NCBI GenBank assembly: GCA_900708905.1
Contig: CAADRB010000048.1
Coordinates: forward strand, 472,998 to 536,997
From: Hymenolepis diminuta
Lineage: Eukaryota; Platyhelminthes; Cestoda; Cyclophyllidea; Hymenolepididae
DNA length: 64,000 nt
Direction: 5' to 3'
The translations under genes and the position numbers were made by a program. Position 1 is the first letter of the stretch, and each line of letters starts with the position of its first letter. Of the stretch, positions 1 to 13,812 are shown piece after piece. The notes beneath the pieces are model-generated. The model did no database searches and was not told where the DNA came from. It saw only the letters and a program-made list of their open reading frames with translations.

Positions 1-3000
1 GAGAGTTTCATACCTATCGGTGCGTATTCATTGAATTGCGTATTTAAGAGCGGTCAAGAGATGAGAGGATATCTGAGGATTTATCTCAGGTATATCAGGA
101 TATCATTTTTTGTCGAAAAGGTATATCTGGAAAAAGATCCCTTCGAAGAGCTCATGATTAATCCAAAAGGATTCCAGTTTATTCTCTTGTAGCAGAGGCA
201 AACATTGAAGACTGGAAGATGGAAAGATGGAAGGAGTAGTTTAATTATGGTTACGTTCTTTGTTTGTCTGAACCGGCAGAGTCAGTGATAAAGTATAAAA
301 TCAGTTGATGGCGGGATAACATGTGTATGAATAAATCATGTGTTGACTCCTTCGTACATAACTTAGCAGGACATCCATTACACCACAGTATCGAATACAG
401 CCAAGAAGTGGTAGAGGTTAACGGAAAGAAGGAATGAGACTATGAAAATATGCTTCAATTTCAACTCAGTGCAGATGTCGAAACTGGCCATATCTGTAGG
501 GGATTAAATACTAGGATCACTGCATACAAAGTGTTTAAAGAGGTCAGTGGATCTAGATTAAAGAATAATTTAATGAGACTTGATACTAGAGAAAGAGGCA
601 GAGAGGGCAACAAGAGTAGAATGCATGAGGTGCTACAGATAGTGAACATCCGGCTGGAGAGCCTGACTGCAGAAGTTGAAAGGTAGGAATTGAAGGAAAG
701 AGAGCAATGTAGATCTGTGCTAAGAAATGGGAAATGTTGGAGTCGAGACGATTTGATTGTGGACTTTGAACCTCAAATTATACGGGAAAAATTCGAAGGA
801 ATTTTTTTAGACAGATCGTTGTACAGGGATTTTAATTTAGCTGTAGAAAATTCTGCGGTCAGGGGTTCTAAATCTGACTAGATTCATTAGAAATGCTAAA
901 AAATGCTCAGGAGAATGGATAGGATTTAATAAAGAGGCTACTCTAATAGAAATTCGCAGAGGGCTATAAAAGTGGAAGATAGGTGAGTTGTCGGGGATAG
1001 CTGATAATAGGAAACGCTGCAGATGGAGAGGAACCGGCTGGAGGACCTGTCTGTATGACTTTGCTCTTGATATTTTATTGTAAGAGCCGCAAGTGTTACA
1101 TAAACCAGGAGTAAGAACTCACTTGGACACTTAATGGTAGTGAATTGACAAAGACTGTCAGAATATTCAAATGATCATTTGAAATCCCGCCTTACGTTTA
1201 GAGTTTGATGCATGGAGATTAATTAGTTAAACATGAGGAATCTTGTGTCTAACGACGGCCTGAGTCGTCCAGAGAGTTCGATAAACTTTCCAATGTATGC
1301 ATGGCGATAAGATCTCACAGGTTTCCGTTGATCCTGGGAAAAATTAACTCAAAAACTCTTGTAACAATTAATTACATTAAACCCATGAGAATAAAACCGA
1401 GATTAGTTTCAGCGTATCAAATGTATAAGCTCCGGTTTTAAATGTTCCTGAAATCTCATTCTAATCTAGAGAAGACAAACCTGTATATGTGAGGCGACAG
1501 TAATTCCCCTATTTGACCTGTCATTTTGATTAATTCAAATACTAAATCTGTCTATTAGTAAAATGAAGTATCAACACGAGTATCTGCACAAGGTGAATAC
1601 GTAAAATTAGTTCAATTGAAATACCTTCCTATGCTATTTCACATTATTCTTACAAAGAAAATCGAAATTCTTGTAAAATAATGCTGCCTTCTCAGCCACT
1701 GGAAGAACAGGTGAACGGAAGTGGCAGGACCGACCATTCTTAATTAAAACAACTGAAGAAAAAGCACAGAACATCGGTGACAAGTCTATGCTGCAATCCA
1801 GAGGAAGAAACCTTGAAACTTGAATTTTGGAAGGTAAGCTACTCATTTAGTAAATTCAGAAAAATTCAAATCCAATGGGACTCTTTGGTACTTAGAAGTT
1901 GCTCTCACCTCTTCCTGATCGCCTCCTTATTACCATTTGATTGACCTTCTGTTAACCGACTCCCATTGCCTTCCACAACTGAAAATTTTAAAGTTTTATT
2001 TTTTCTGAAGATAATAATAATGGTAAAATTAGTAATCTTCAGAAACTTTCATCAAGCGGATAATTCGATAATGCTTTATCCAAAACCCTTAGTACCATTT
2101 TGAAAAGAATGCATTAGAGGTCGCGTTTCATGAAATCCCAATTACCAGCGCGTTGACTTTGAGTGATTAATCAAAATGCAACCATTTGCATCAATTTAGA
2201 CCATTCCAAATGTACATTTTGCTTTTAACTTATGACTTTTGAGGGGTATTTCGAATCACGTTGTTTCTCAAAGTTCATTTTGGAAAAAGAGATGAGATTT
2301 AGGCTAGTTCGCGCACTATAATGAGAAAACAGATCACGATTTCGTATATTTTCTCTCGTCAGGTGTTTATGCTGCCTATATTCTATAATTTTATCAAAAT
2401 ATATTTTATTGGTGGTGAAATTGGTTATATGACATTGCATTCTCCAATATTTATCACAGTTATCATAAGTTTTTATTAGTCCTCTTGCTGGATAGAGTGA
2501 CTAGCTGTAGTAGAGTAAGACTTAGGTTACTAGATTCAGAGTTACGAGTAAGTGAAAAGCAAAAGACTCAGTAAGGATATTGCTTTAATGAAGGGCAGCA
2601 AGTAGGTGGAACTGAATATGGAGGAGAGCTGGTTGGTTGGAAGACTTCAACTGTCCCAATCATTAAGGGGCTGCTGTTACAAGTGTTGGAACATCAAATA
2701 CAGGGTGCATATGGCATCTGAGGACACAACACGCATTTTTAGAAAACCAGAAAATATAACTATTCATGGATGAAGATTGCAATATTTTCCAACAAAATAA
2801 ATAAACAGGATAGTAAGGTAGGTTTTATTCTACATGTTTTCCTTCGCCTTCTATCACACATTCAATTCCAGTCCTCAAGCGACTGATTGCAAGCGTTCAC
2901 CAAGCCAGATAACCTTCATCGATGTCCTTCATTGCTCAAGCTACTGCTTGAGCTATTGCCCATTGCTCCCATCAGAGAGGAGGATTCGGTGTTATGTGAA

Positions 3001-3944
3001 TGCATATTATCTTCCTCCTCAATCACGTCGCACTCCTCCCCTCCTCCCTCCCTCACTCCACACCTAATAATGCAAAGGAGTAAGGTCTGGTGAGTTACGA
3101 CGCCGTCATAAGTTTGGTGGGTTGTCTATCCAAGTCGGCTTAACAATAGTAGTTAGAATAGTCTCCTCGTGGGCATCTGCATTTACATCTGCATTGACTC
3201 TAACGCCCTGTGGACATATGGAGGCATCATGATGTGTTCCTCCCTCACTCTCCCTCACAACACCGAAAATCGTCACCGTTGGTGGAACTTCGTGTGCATC
3301 CTTATCGGTTGGAAATTCAGTGGAGTCCACCCACACATAGCCAGCCACCTATCATTTCTTCGATTGACACTTCCATCCCAGTCAACGTTTGTTCGTAGGA
3401 GAAAAATCAAAGATACTCCTCCTCTTCTGAGTGCTTCAATTTCTTTAACAGTCATTTTGTACGCATTAGACAATTCTCTTGAGTTGGTTTTGTCCACATA
3501 GACTGACCACCTCGACTAACATCTGATGAGATTTGTATCCGAGATCTTGATAACCAACATTCCTTATATACTTTTACTCCTTCAGATACCTAATGACCTT
3601 GGGCAAAGTGTTACACATTGACTTCCCTCAATTTTCGTCCATCATAACAATGTTTCACACCCAGTGTCCGAAAACTTTACAAAAACTTCATTATATGGCT
3701 CTATTTGTAATAATTTTAGAGTGCAGCCATGCCTTCTAGTGGCCCAAGAGAGTTTTGATGATCGAATTCTATTGGAACTTAACAGGTAAGCTTTCAGGAA
3801 AGACTTTTGAATTGTCTATCTTTTTTTCTAATGATAGCAAGTTTACTTGATTGATGTTACCACCCCTCCTTTAACCTAAACATATAGGTGTGGTTGGCTC
3901 CTAGAAGCTAAATTTTTCAAGTTTGATGGAAATTTTAAAGCTGA

Positions 3945-3981
<37 letters not shown>

Positions 3982-6218
3982 GTTCCCCATGGCGAGGCAA
4001 AAATCTTTTCCTCATTTTAATTGTTGTGTGATATTAGAAAATGATTTCAGCAAAGTATTCTATGGAAGAGAGAAGGAGTCAATAGGATGGTAATATAGCC
4101 AGGACATTAGAAGTTTTACTTTTTAAAATTCGAGATGCATTAATTCGCCTACGCGCCCATAAAGAGTGAATTCCATCATATTCTCTCCGAATCTTCGAAC
4201 TTCATCACTTGATCTCCGAATTCTGGTGGGTTTATATCCAAAATGTTCAAATCTCAAATACTATTTCGTAAAATTTTGCAATTTAGCCACCTCAATTCCA
4301 TTTTATCCCCGTATGGTCAAAATTAAGTAGGCAATATCAGTACATACATCTTAAACTGGAGCCAATTCATGGGAACTCGGATAACACTAACATAAAGTGC
4401 AGTTAACCATCTTTCAGTCTTTCTCAAAGTTTTGGTTCAATAATAATGTTTAAATATTGCAAAAGAATTAAAATTATCGATCATTCTTCAAATATGTAAA
4501 AATTATTTTACACTTTTCTCCAATTTTATCAATCCACCTCTCTTCTCTGTTTAAGAATGAAATTATTTTATCAGGTAAGCAACTGATCAGTAACTTTACG
4601 AATACTGCTATTGCCATTTATATATAATAGTAATATTATTGATAAAATACTCCTTATATTTAGTCAACGATATTCGAAAATGGCAGATCTATTGAATGAC
4701 CTTGATTATTGGCCAATGAAAATAGTTTGATTTCGTTTAGCTGTAAGGATACTCAAATGCATTAGCAGATTTCTCAAATAAATCTCCACATTTTAGCTCA
4801 GTGCACGTGCGTACTCTCTGAGTCACCCGTTTTGCAGTTCACACATGCATAGAAAATTTATAAACATTTTAATACTGAACTGGGGGACATGTGAATTCTC
4901 TCACATAAGAAATCAACTCAGTGCAGGGCTTAGAGGTGCTAAGGGTTTGGGGTGGATTTTAACTGCAAAATCATTGTAGAAAAACTCATTATTAATTCCA
5001 GTTGGGCAACACCACTCATCACATGGAAATTCGAAGCAAGTGAAAGCAGGAGTACTGAAATGCATTTTAACCGAAAACTATTTATTGCATTCCTTTTTAA
5101 TTAAGGGAGATAATTAAATTTCCTCATATTTTGAAACCACCTAGAAGAGAATGCACCCTGGTCTCGGCTTTGTTAAAACCAAGACTGTTAGAAGGAAAAC
5201 TTCTCGCTACCTCTGCAACTCTACAGACAGGATTTTTGCCATCATCCGATCTTCCAAATTTAGTCTATTCAAAAGAACGCTTCAGCAGTCACATGAATTT
5301 GAACTTGTATGGGAATCCGAGGTTATGAAAAATGAAAACGAATGCAAACTGTTCCTCATTAAAACTAACGTCTTCTAATATATTCTCCTACATACCTTGA
5401 AAGTCAAGCTCAAACCGAACGCCTCGGAAGTTCATGCTTTGAAGAGCAAAGGGGCTCTACCCACAAATGGAGCTATTTATACAACAATATTTAAAGTCTG
5501 AAATCTCCTTATTTACTTCACTATTTCACTCATAAAATATTACTCTCCATTAACATCGTATCTTTAATACAATCTTTTATTCGAGTGAGCCCAAAAGAAT
5601 AGGCACTCAGATAAAATAAATCCTTCCTTTTCATGATCGTAAGGATCTACTCATAACCCAGTTGTTTAAAATACTCGATAAACTTACTAGGTTCATATAA
5701 TGTAGATTTTACCAAAGGCACCAATTATTAATCTTCTTTTTCTGAACCATGACATTTGATTTGACACCCTGTCCGATCATTTTTAACAGGAACTAGCTAT
5801 ACTGACCCCTAAAACAGTGATGTCAACTCTAATTACTGTACTCTTTGTTGACCAGCTCAATCTAGGACAACAATTCCAATGCTTTTTACCCTTATGTATT
5901 CCATTTTATTTGAAAGTTATGACTGGCGTCTGATGAGTTAGGAAGCAACATCGATTTAACTCGGCACAAAGTTGATTTGCCAACTTTTTCTCCGTTTAAT
6001 TTTGAAATGAAACTAAATTTGAGTCCATAAAATCATTATATTAAGTCACAATAACATATTAAACCTATTGAAAATGTGCTGATTCAAAAGAGCAAGTGGT
6101 TACATTTGATGTTTAAATGGGTAATAGATGATTGAAACGTGAACAAAATTTGGTGGTTTTAACATCAATGAAAGATTGTTTAAATGTTGCCATTCTTAAG
6201 AAACTGGAAGACCTGATT
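1..6218. other. Gene-free left flank
   Basis: No coding region here could be supported on either strand. Open frames at 450-881 and 2834-3501 are short, have no splice-linked continuation and no recognisable motif. The stretch is AT-rich and contains an ATT microsatellite near 3944-3981. It lies downstream of the minus-strand BAR gene cluster, so it may include 3' flanking sequence of that cluster. Confidence 0.6.
3944..3981. repeat. (ATT)n microsatellite
   Basis: An uninterrupted run of about a dozen ATT triplets lies in intergenic DNA. It is a simple-sequence repeat with no coding context. Confidence 0.9.
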
Positions 6219-7294
6219 TTAGTCTTTGAGCATATTTTGACATTCTTGAGCGCAGGCACTGTAGTAATTCTTCTCTGCGCGAATCAAATCATTGAGTTGA
6301 ATGCTCAATTTGTCCTAAAATTTAAACAAAACACTAAATCACGAACGTTGACACAAGTTTCAATAATATTTTTGCTCACATATTCATCGCGTGCTTTTTC
6401 GAACAATGTCACGGATTCTTTGTGGACTTTGTCAAACACTGCTTCTTCTTTGGAAACATCAGCCTGGCACTAAATTTGCAGTTAAAATTAGTATTTTATC
6501 AGTAGTAACACGATTCCATATATTTTATTTTACCTTTGCTTTTGACTCTGCATTCTTGGCATTTCTAAGTCTTGATTTGCTTGAATCTAAATCAATTCTA
6601 GCGTTCTCTAAAGCAGTTTTAGCTTTCTAGATATAAACAGCAACATTAGGATTAAAATATATAGGGTATACAAGAGCCTCTGCTAACGTAGTTGTCTGGA
6701 AACTCTTCAGATCCTCGATGAAAGTTTTATTAACTTCATCGTTAAAGGTTTTTCTAACTCGGGCCATTCGTGTGTGCACATCAGCAGCTTCTCGAAGCAT
6801 TGCAGCTGGAATTTAATAAAGCTAATCATTAAAGCTTTGCACAACAAATATAATAAAATTTCGAGAAAATCTTACAGAAATTTGGTGCAGCTTTTTCTGA
6901 CTGCAAAGCGGCAGCTTCTAAAGCAGTTCCAAGTCGATCTGTCGTTGTTATCTTTTCTTTGTTCTTTTGAAAAGTGTCAGCAACTTTGGAAGCTGGATAT
7001 AAACAGGCGAACAATTAGAAATTATTCGTTTTCATTAACGAGTTCATTTGTATGCAACAAACCAAGATTTATGTCCACATATTCTTCAGTGGCAGTTATA
7101 ATTTTGCTTATGCAAGGGCCCATTTGATCAATCTGCCCGATTAGCTCATTAGTATGCGCGGGATAACTTGTTCTTTCGCTCTTATTTACGAACTCGCCAG
7201 CTCGCTGAATATGATCGCGTTATGCTTTCGCTAAAAAAATACCACCTACCTGAGCAAAGCGATTGAAAAATTTGGTGACCTCAGGTGTGGCCAT
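6219..7294 (-). CDS. BAR-domain protein, tandem copy 1 (endophilin-B-like)
   Basis: Seven exons on the minus strand: 7294-7250, 7204-7063, 6992-6876, 6805-6672, 6626-6534, 6469-6380, 6314-6219. All junctions are GT-AG and in phase, giving 238 residues that start MATPEVTKFFNRFAQ and end at TAA. The protein is almost wholly helical and charged. A central RIDLDSSKSRLRNAK stretch and a terminal DLIRAEKNYY stretch match the pattern of BAR domains of the endophilin-B/amphiphysin type, which dimerise into a curved membrane-binding module. The length is that of a BAR domain alone: no SH3 domain follows. It is the most diverged of three adjacent paralogues, with exon lengths 45/142/117/134/93/90/96 identical to the other two. 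Family assignment rests on motif recall, not on a search. Confidence 0.8.
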
Positions 7295-7740
7295 AGCGTT
7301 TACTATTTCTGCGCAATAAAGGTGCGAGTAAATTCAAATTAGTTCCTAGGTCATTTGTTAAAATCTAGCCCATTAAAACTAAAATAAAAATTCTGCTACT
7401 TAAAATTTTACACGGTTTGTAACCCCCAGCCAATTCTTTATTTATCATTTATTTTCTTTCTTTAATAAATTTTATTTTCTAACATAATTTAAATGTAATG
7501 AATGCACATTGAGAAACGGAATTCCACCAAGAGAATCGAACACATCTACCACAGATATTGCAAAAGGACACCGACTGGAACTGAGATCTGATGGTAAATA
7601 TACGAGTCATTGATAATCCTGTCAGATCAAAAACAAATCAAAGAGAATTGTAACATCGGTTGCGCAAGATATGATTAGCGCCAAGATGTGGGGTATAAGT
7701 AGGAAATCAAAGGGCACGTAAAGGAGAAGAAATAGCAGAT

Positions 7741-8796
7741 TTATTGCTTGAGTGTTAAGCTGCACTCTTTGGCGCAGGTTTCATAGTAATTTTCTTCTGC
7801 TCGGATTAGGCTCACAAGTCGGCCGCTCAACTGATCCTAAAGATCAAAGAAACAATCAAATAACAATATTTGTATGAACTTTGACTGTCATCTTATTAAT
7901 TCATACGAAATCTTTGAGGGCCCTTTCAAATACGGCACACGATTCACTCTGAACACGCTCAAATGTTTGAGTATTATGTCGAACTTCATTCTCCCACTAA
8001 AATAAATAACATTATTGATGGGAAATCAAAAACATACTTTGGTTTTCTGCTCGTCATTCTTCGCGTTTTTCAATTTGTTTTTGCTAGAATCCAAATCCAA
8101 ACGACTGTCCTCCAACTTTTTCTTTGCTTTCTGCACATTATAAATGGAATAGGATAGTTATATAAAAACATACATGAACTTCAGCGAGGTCATTATTAAC
8201 GAAATTCTTCAAAACTTCTATGAAATTTTTTTCAATTTCGTTATCGAATGACCTTCTAGCGGCTGCCATACGCTGATGTAATTCTGCTGCTTCATTTGAC
8301 ATTTTTGCTAATTAAATTACACAAAAATGAATAAATATAAATGAAATTTTTCGAGCATTCTTTTTAAAAATGAACTTACAAAATTGGGGTGCTGCTGATT
8401 TAAATTTATTTGCGAGCTCCTCCATTGCACTTGCCAATTTATCGGTCGAAGTAGACACTTCCTTATTCTTTGTCAAGACGTCAGCTACTTTCGAAACTAA
8501 AACAAGATATATAATATTACTCGACGCTATAATTATTGTTCGAATATAGGTTTAGTGAAAATAAAACGAACTCATGTTAATGTCAACAAATTCTTCAGTC
8601 GCTGAGATTAATTTTGTAAGACAGGGCTTCAACTGATCAACATACTCCAGTAATTCAGCGGTACGAGGTGAATATGGGGTCTTATCACCCTTTTTGACTA
8701 GTTCACCAGCAAGCTAAATCTACAGATCAAATGAAATATATAACTTAAAACCTGAGTTAATCTATTAAAAGTCTTGGTAATATCATTCTCCGGCAT
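7741..8796 (-). CDS. BAR-domain protein, tandem copy 2 (endophilin-B-like)
   Basis: Seven minus-strand exons: 8796-8752, 8713-8572, 8496-8380, 8307-8174, 8130-8038, 7996-7907, 7836-7741. They encode 238 residues starting MPENDITKTFNRLTQ and ending LTLKQ. Exon lengths and intron phases equal those of both neighbours. Exon 5 (KAKKKLEDSRLDLDSSK..) shares 21 of 31 residues with copy 3. The BAR-type helical core is intact and no SH3 domain follows. The start was chosen by homology to copies 1 and 3. An in-frame upstream ATG at 8892 would add 32 residues rich in Arg/Lys that the paralogues lack. Copy 2 carries unique changes, such as LAGELVKKGDK where copy 3 has RASELVNKGEK, so it is a diverged paralogue and not an assembly duplicate. 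Confidence 0.8.
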
Positions 8797-9333
8797 TTTA
8801 GCTACTGACGGCGCAAGCCACCCAGTGGCAGTTGACAGTCGTTTAAATAGCCGTATAGGTCGTATCTGTTTCTGACGCGTTAAAACTTTCATGCTTTTTA
8901 CAAAGCTCTTGATAAATGTTCCAAATAAAATTCTTAAAAAATATTATTATAAGCAAATATATTTATTTTAATTAAAAGATGATCATAAGAGCATACTTTT
9001 GACAGGTAAATGAAAAGAAATTAAATTATATGCAGATACTCCCATTAATCATGATACCTCGATGCTTTCATCAGTGTTTCTGAGAATTGGCACATAATAC
9101 TTTTCCTAATTGCAGATTAAAGGTTTACTTGTTCCTTCTGCTCACTCTGTCGGTGCATCACCCAATCTGCACACAAATTAGCGGATCGGTATACGCCCTC
9201 CTCAAAAAAGCCAATCATTTGTCGCATACATTTTATTTTCAATTCGCACATATAGCCTTAAAAATCCCAAAGTATGAAAATGAACTACAAATGAACAACA
9301 GGTGTTTGCAGGAGGAAAGGGAAATTAGCAGTT

Positions 9334-10506
9334 CTACTCCCTAAGCATCAAGCTGCATTCCTTTGCAAGATTTTCATAGTAGGTCTTCTCAGCGCGAATG
9401 AGGTCGAGCAGTTGGACGCTAAGATCATCCTAAACGAACAGAAAAAAGAGTATTAATAGTGGGAAAATAAATGCATCAAAATTATAGAGAATGAATAAAT
9501 GACTTACATATTCTTTGACAGTCTTTTCAAAAAGAGCGACTGACTGTTGATGGACTTTGTCGTACTCAATTTCATGCTGTCTGAGTTCAGCTTCAAACTA
9601 AATAACAAAATAGAACTTAAAGAAACATAGTTCACATTAGAAAAATTGAAAAGTCTTTGTCTTACCTTAGCCCTCTGTTCATTATCCTTAGCATTCTTCA
9701 CCTTGTTCTTGCTGGAATCCATATCAAGTCGGCCCTCCTGAAGCTTACCTTTAGCTTTCTATAACAATGACACATTTTCAACAGACACTGTTTTTATAAT
9801 GACCATTCCAAACTGTTTTAAATGAAGTCTTACAAGAGCATCAGCAAGAGTTCCATTCACAAAACTTTTCAGGTCTTCAATGAAAGTTTTGTTAACATCT
9901 TCATTGAAAAGTTTTCGTGCGGATGCCATTTTGAGGTGTACACCAGCTGCGTCTCTCAACATTCGGCCTAAAATTAATGAAAATGTGAGAAAAAGTTCAT
10001 CATAGCAATAATATGATGATATGAATGAGTGAAATGCTTACTGAGATTGGGTGCAGACTTTTCAGATTCATTGGCAACATGGTCGAAAGCTTCCGAGAGT
10101 CTGTCAGAGGTGTTTGTCTTTTCTCGATTCTTTTGGAAGGTGTCCGCGACTTTAGAGGCTGAAAAGGAAAAAATATTCCGGTCAATCAGCAGCCCATGTT
10201 AATTTAATTAACAATAAACAAGGGCATATTTAGTCAACAGCTTTATAATATCTGTCAAGTTTGAAAAAATGCTCGATTCATACCAATATTGATTTCAACG
10301 AATTCCTCAGTAGCTGTGATTATTTTGGATAAGCATGGTTTCATTTGATCAATTTGTTCAATAAGTTCCTCGGTATGTGGAGGATAGCTAGTCTTTTCAC
10401 CCTTATTAACAAGTTCACTGGCCCGCTAAATATCAATAATAAGATCTATTCTTCTCATTACCTGGGAGAGGCGGTTAAAGGTCTTCTGCATGTTGAATTC
10501 AGGCAT
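9334..10506 (-). CDS. BAR-domain protein, tandem copy 3 (endophilin-B-like)
   Basis: Seven minus-strand exons: 10506-10462, 10425-10284, 10158-10042, 9967-9834, 9758-9666, 9597-9508, 9429-9334. They encode 238 residues from MPEFNMQKTFNRLSQ to ECSLMLRE. Recognisable blocks are ITATEEFVEINI (exon 2), KTFIEDLKSFVNGTLADAL (exon 4), GRLDMDSSKNKVKNAK (exon 5) and LLDLIRAEKTYYENLAKECS (exon 7). The order and spacing follow endophilin-B-like BAR domains, whose concave dimers bend or sense membranes at endosomes, mitochondria or autophagic membranes. A possible AATAAA signal on the minus strand lies at 9237-9232, about 100 nt after the stop. It heads the tandem array; copies follow at spacings of about 0.5 kb, suggesting unequal-crossover duplication. 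The cellular role is inferred from the fold only. Confidence 0.82.
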
Positions 10507-13500
10507 CTTGAGGCTACGCAAAACAAAAAGTAGTGTGAACCAACATTATATTTAAATTAGTCTGTAGGCCACTTAACGGAAACGACAAAGTAAAACAGTT
10601 AAAGGTCGTATGTAAGCATTACAGATAACGGTAATTTTTGCATAAAATATTGAAAATGCATTTGCACTTTATTTTTTTATTGTTTTGAAATATGAAAACT
10701 ACCATTTATTTTAGTTTTGTATTAAATAAACTTTATTAAAAGTTTACATACAAAGTTTGATTTAAATGAAGTATATCGTTCTATTATAATGGTTTTCTTA
10801 ATTTTACTTCTGCTTGAGATAATTATTTTTATACTACGTCAAATATAAGCATAAAATTTATTATTAACTGCTAGTTAGAATTTTTGCTATCTCATCTCGT
10901 CTATATTAAAACCATGAACTGTGGAATATCATGTAAAATTACCTGCATTTTAAAAACTTAATTTTAAATCCAAATAACTGTTAAGCGGCCAGGAGAGATG
11001 GAAGAACTCATCGTGATAGGGATGATGGGTGACCTAGGGGTAGCACAAGTATTGCTCATTCCGAGAAAAATATAAACCCTACATCTGCGAGCTTTGTGCA
11101 CTAGGCTTCCTATCAATTTTCTTTTGGCGTATAAAGGTAAAATTTTATCTAAATTTTAGCCTGAAGAAAATATCTCTAAAGAACATTTTTTCCTCCATTT
11201 TTGTTATTTTATATGCCATCCGAATGTGATTAGAAAAGAAATATATTAAACAACTGCATAAATTTTTTACAAATAAATATGAAGTTTGGAAGTTGCACGA
11301 AGTTGCACATATTCCTCTGCAATTGATGTTAAAAGCGTGCAATATGATAAATTTTGAGAAACTTTACCAATTTGATTATTGGGGTTTATTTTGCTGCCTT
11401 TCAGCAACTCAACTTTTAATTTAACCTTGACAAAAAAGAAGTTTTAACAGAGAATTTATCGAATGTCATTCAAAGAGATTTATTTAAATGGATTTCGATG
11501 TTCAGAAATTTACCACCTTTTGTACTTTTATTGTGAATTCTGCCATTTATCAATTGATTTGGATTATGGCGAAAAATTTATTCAGTCTTATCGTACTCAC
11601 TTTAGTGTAAATTATACAATATGACTTTTTAATGTGGCATGCAAATCTCGTCTAACCTTTTAACCTCTTTGATATACGTGTCAAGCAATGTTAATTTCTT
11701 CCAGGATCTATACACTCGGATAATCGTCACCTACAACCTACTCAACTTATCTATATACATATCTCCTGATCTCCTTTCCTGTCGACTTATATTCATCATT
11801 AAAGTTTTGTTTGTCTTCTCGTATTGACACAGGTTCCGGTGAATCCATGTTATTCTGGTCTTCCCTGTTCATTTCGAATGTGTTTCCCCGTTTTCCGTTT
11901 CCCTTCCTATTACTAATTAGGGCTCACAATTCCATACTACACCCAGTTCCTTTGGGTTTGTGTGTTCTTGCGCTGTGCCTCTCCTTCTATGATTTTAATA
12001 ACTGATTCCCTCCGCTATTCACCTCGTTAGTGCTATTTGCCCATCGATCACGCTATACCCGTTACCTGCACATCCGGATAAACAGGATTCATATCCCATT
12101 TTTGTGAGCATAACATTGTGTACTTTGTTATAAGTAATGATTTATCACTGCCTCATTGTTGCTAGTTGATTACTAAGGAACTCCAGATATTCTTGCTCTG
12201 TCTAACAATGCTGTAACGTATTATTTAGATAAATAAAAAGATATCTACCATGCCAATCAAACTATACTCGGCTATCCAAAGAAAGAAATTTACTGAAAAT
12301 GAATTATCAGACTCAATATTTTTCAAATGAATTATGAGCTCTCAAAAATTTAACATTGAATCTAGTGGTTAAGTACTTAAATTTAAGAACTTTGATATTC
12401 AAACATGATACAATCCACTAAATATGCTAAATAAAAATCGAGCAATTTTATGAAATGAAAGCTCAATTAAAATTATTTCTGAAAATACCAAGATTTATTT
12501 ATTTTTATAAATTCACTTGACAATACTACTTCTGATTTTTAATCGGAACATGTTTCAAATAATGGCGATATGATAGATGGACTTAGGGCATTATAGGAAT
12601 CTCACTTCGCGAAAAGCACTGATAAAGAACGGGATGCTGGATGATATTTTCCAGGTTTTACCGAAAGAGTACTTACTTTTGGTGGTCAGATATAGCTGAA
12701 GGTTGTAAATGGGATCCGACTTAAAATGTTGCATTTGGACATGTTTTCCTCAATGAAAATTAAAGTAAGCTGGAAAGCAAATTTCAGTAGGACAAGTTTT
12801 CATTAAGTTTTAGTCATTTAAATAGTTAGTTATAGTAAATTCAACGATGAGTTTATTAGCACAGATTTTAAAGCAACGTAATAATACAAAAATGAAGGAA
12901 AATTTATTTTGACGCTTATCTTCCGAAGCGAATACGGAAAAAGTTAGAATGGTAATCATTTCTGAACTCTTTGATATTTATAGCTAGCAAACTGCCTATT
13001 TACTTAAACACATTTCAATCTTATAAGATATCGAAATAATTCAAAAGTCTATTAACAACCAAGTTTAATCACTACTTTAACGAAATTATAGTTGAACATT
13101 TATTTGATAATTTAGTAATCAGTGAGTTTTCCTTCGACAAGTATATTATCAATTTTTCCGGATCACTGGTTGATAAGCATTACATGATTGACATTTTTTA
13201 CTTAATACACGAATAGCAGTAGGATATAAAATGCTATTTGCTAGTCAATCGTACTTTTCGTTTTGCATATGTCGAAAATATACAAATGTGTACTAGTTAT
13301 TTCATGCCAATCCAAAAATTACGTTTTATTTTAAAAATAAAAGAGATAGGAGAGTAGAATTTTTACTGGGATGGGGTTTTAAAAAATAATAATTAACTGT
13401 AGATCTACTCAGTATTGACACGTTTTTGGAAAATGTCCATCCACATACGAGTTCCAGACAGATATTGCGATTGACGTCTATAAAGTACACTGATAAACGT

Positions 13501-13812
13501 TTAAAAGATTAAACTAAAATAAGAAGTTTTAAATAGGGGAAAACTAATTCCAAACCTAGGCATAAACACGAAATACTTAAAAACGCGTTGAATTATATAA
13601 AGTATGCGAACATAATAGTTTTTATTTAGCCTATAGAATCTATGCAATCTAATAACTTTATAAATCAATGACAAATTTATTTTGTTATAATGACTAATTT
13701 GTTCATCCACTGTAATCAGTCATTTTAAGGCAACATTTGAAGCTAATGTGAAGCACGTTGAGATTGTATGCAGCAGTATTTTAAAATTTGATTTTGTAAC
13801 TGAAATAGCAAA
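10507..13812. other. Intergenic region between the BAR cluster and the plus-strand membrane gene
   Basis: The sequence is strongly AT-rich with no supported exon on either strand. It separates a minus-strand cluster from a plus-strand gene, so it should contain the divergent upstream regions of both. I did not see a convincing TATA box next to either start. Confidence 0.6.

Noticed and set aside
450..881. Two adjacent open frames (78 and 63 residues) in the left flank
   Set aside because: They are separated by a stop, have no recognisable motif, no splice signals joining them in phase and no upstream start context. They may be decayed coding or chance.
3169..3501. 110-residue open frame and antisense companions
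   Set aside because: Low-complexity composition from CT-rich DNA and overlapping frames on both strands; no domain, signal peptide or continuation.
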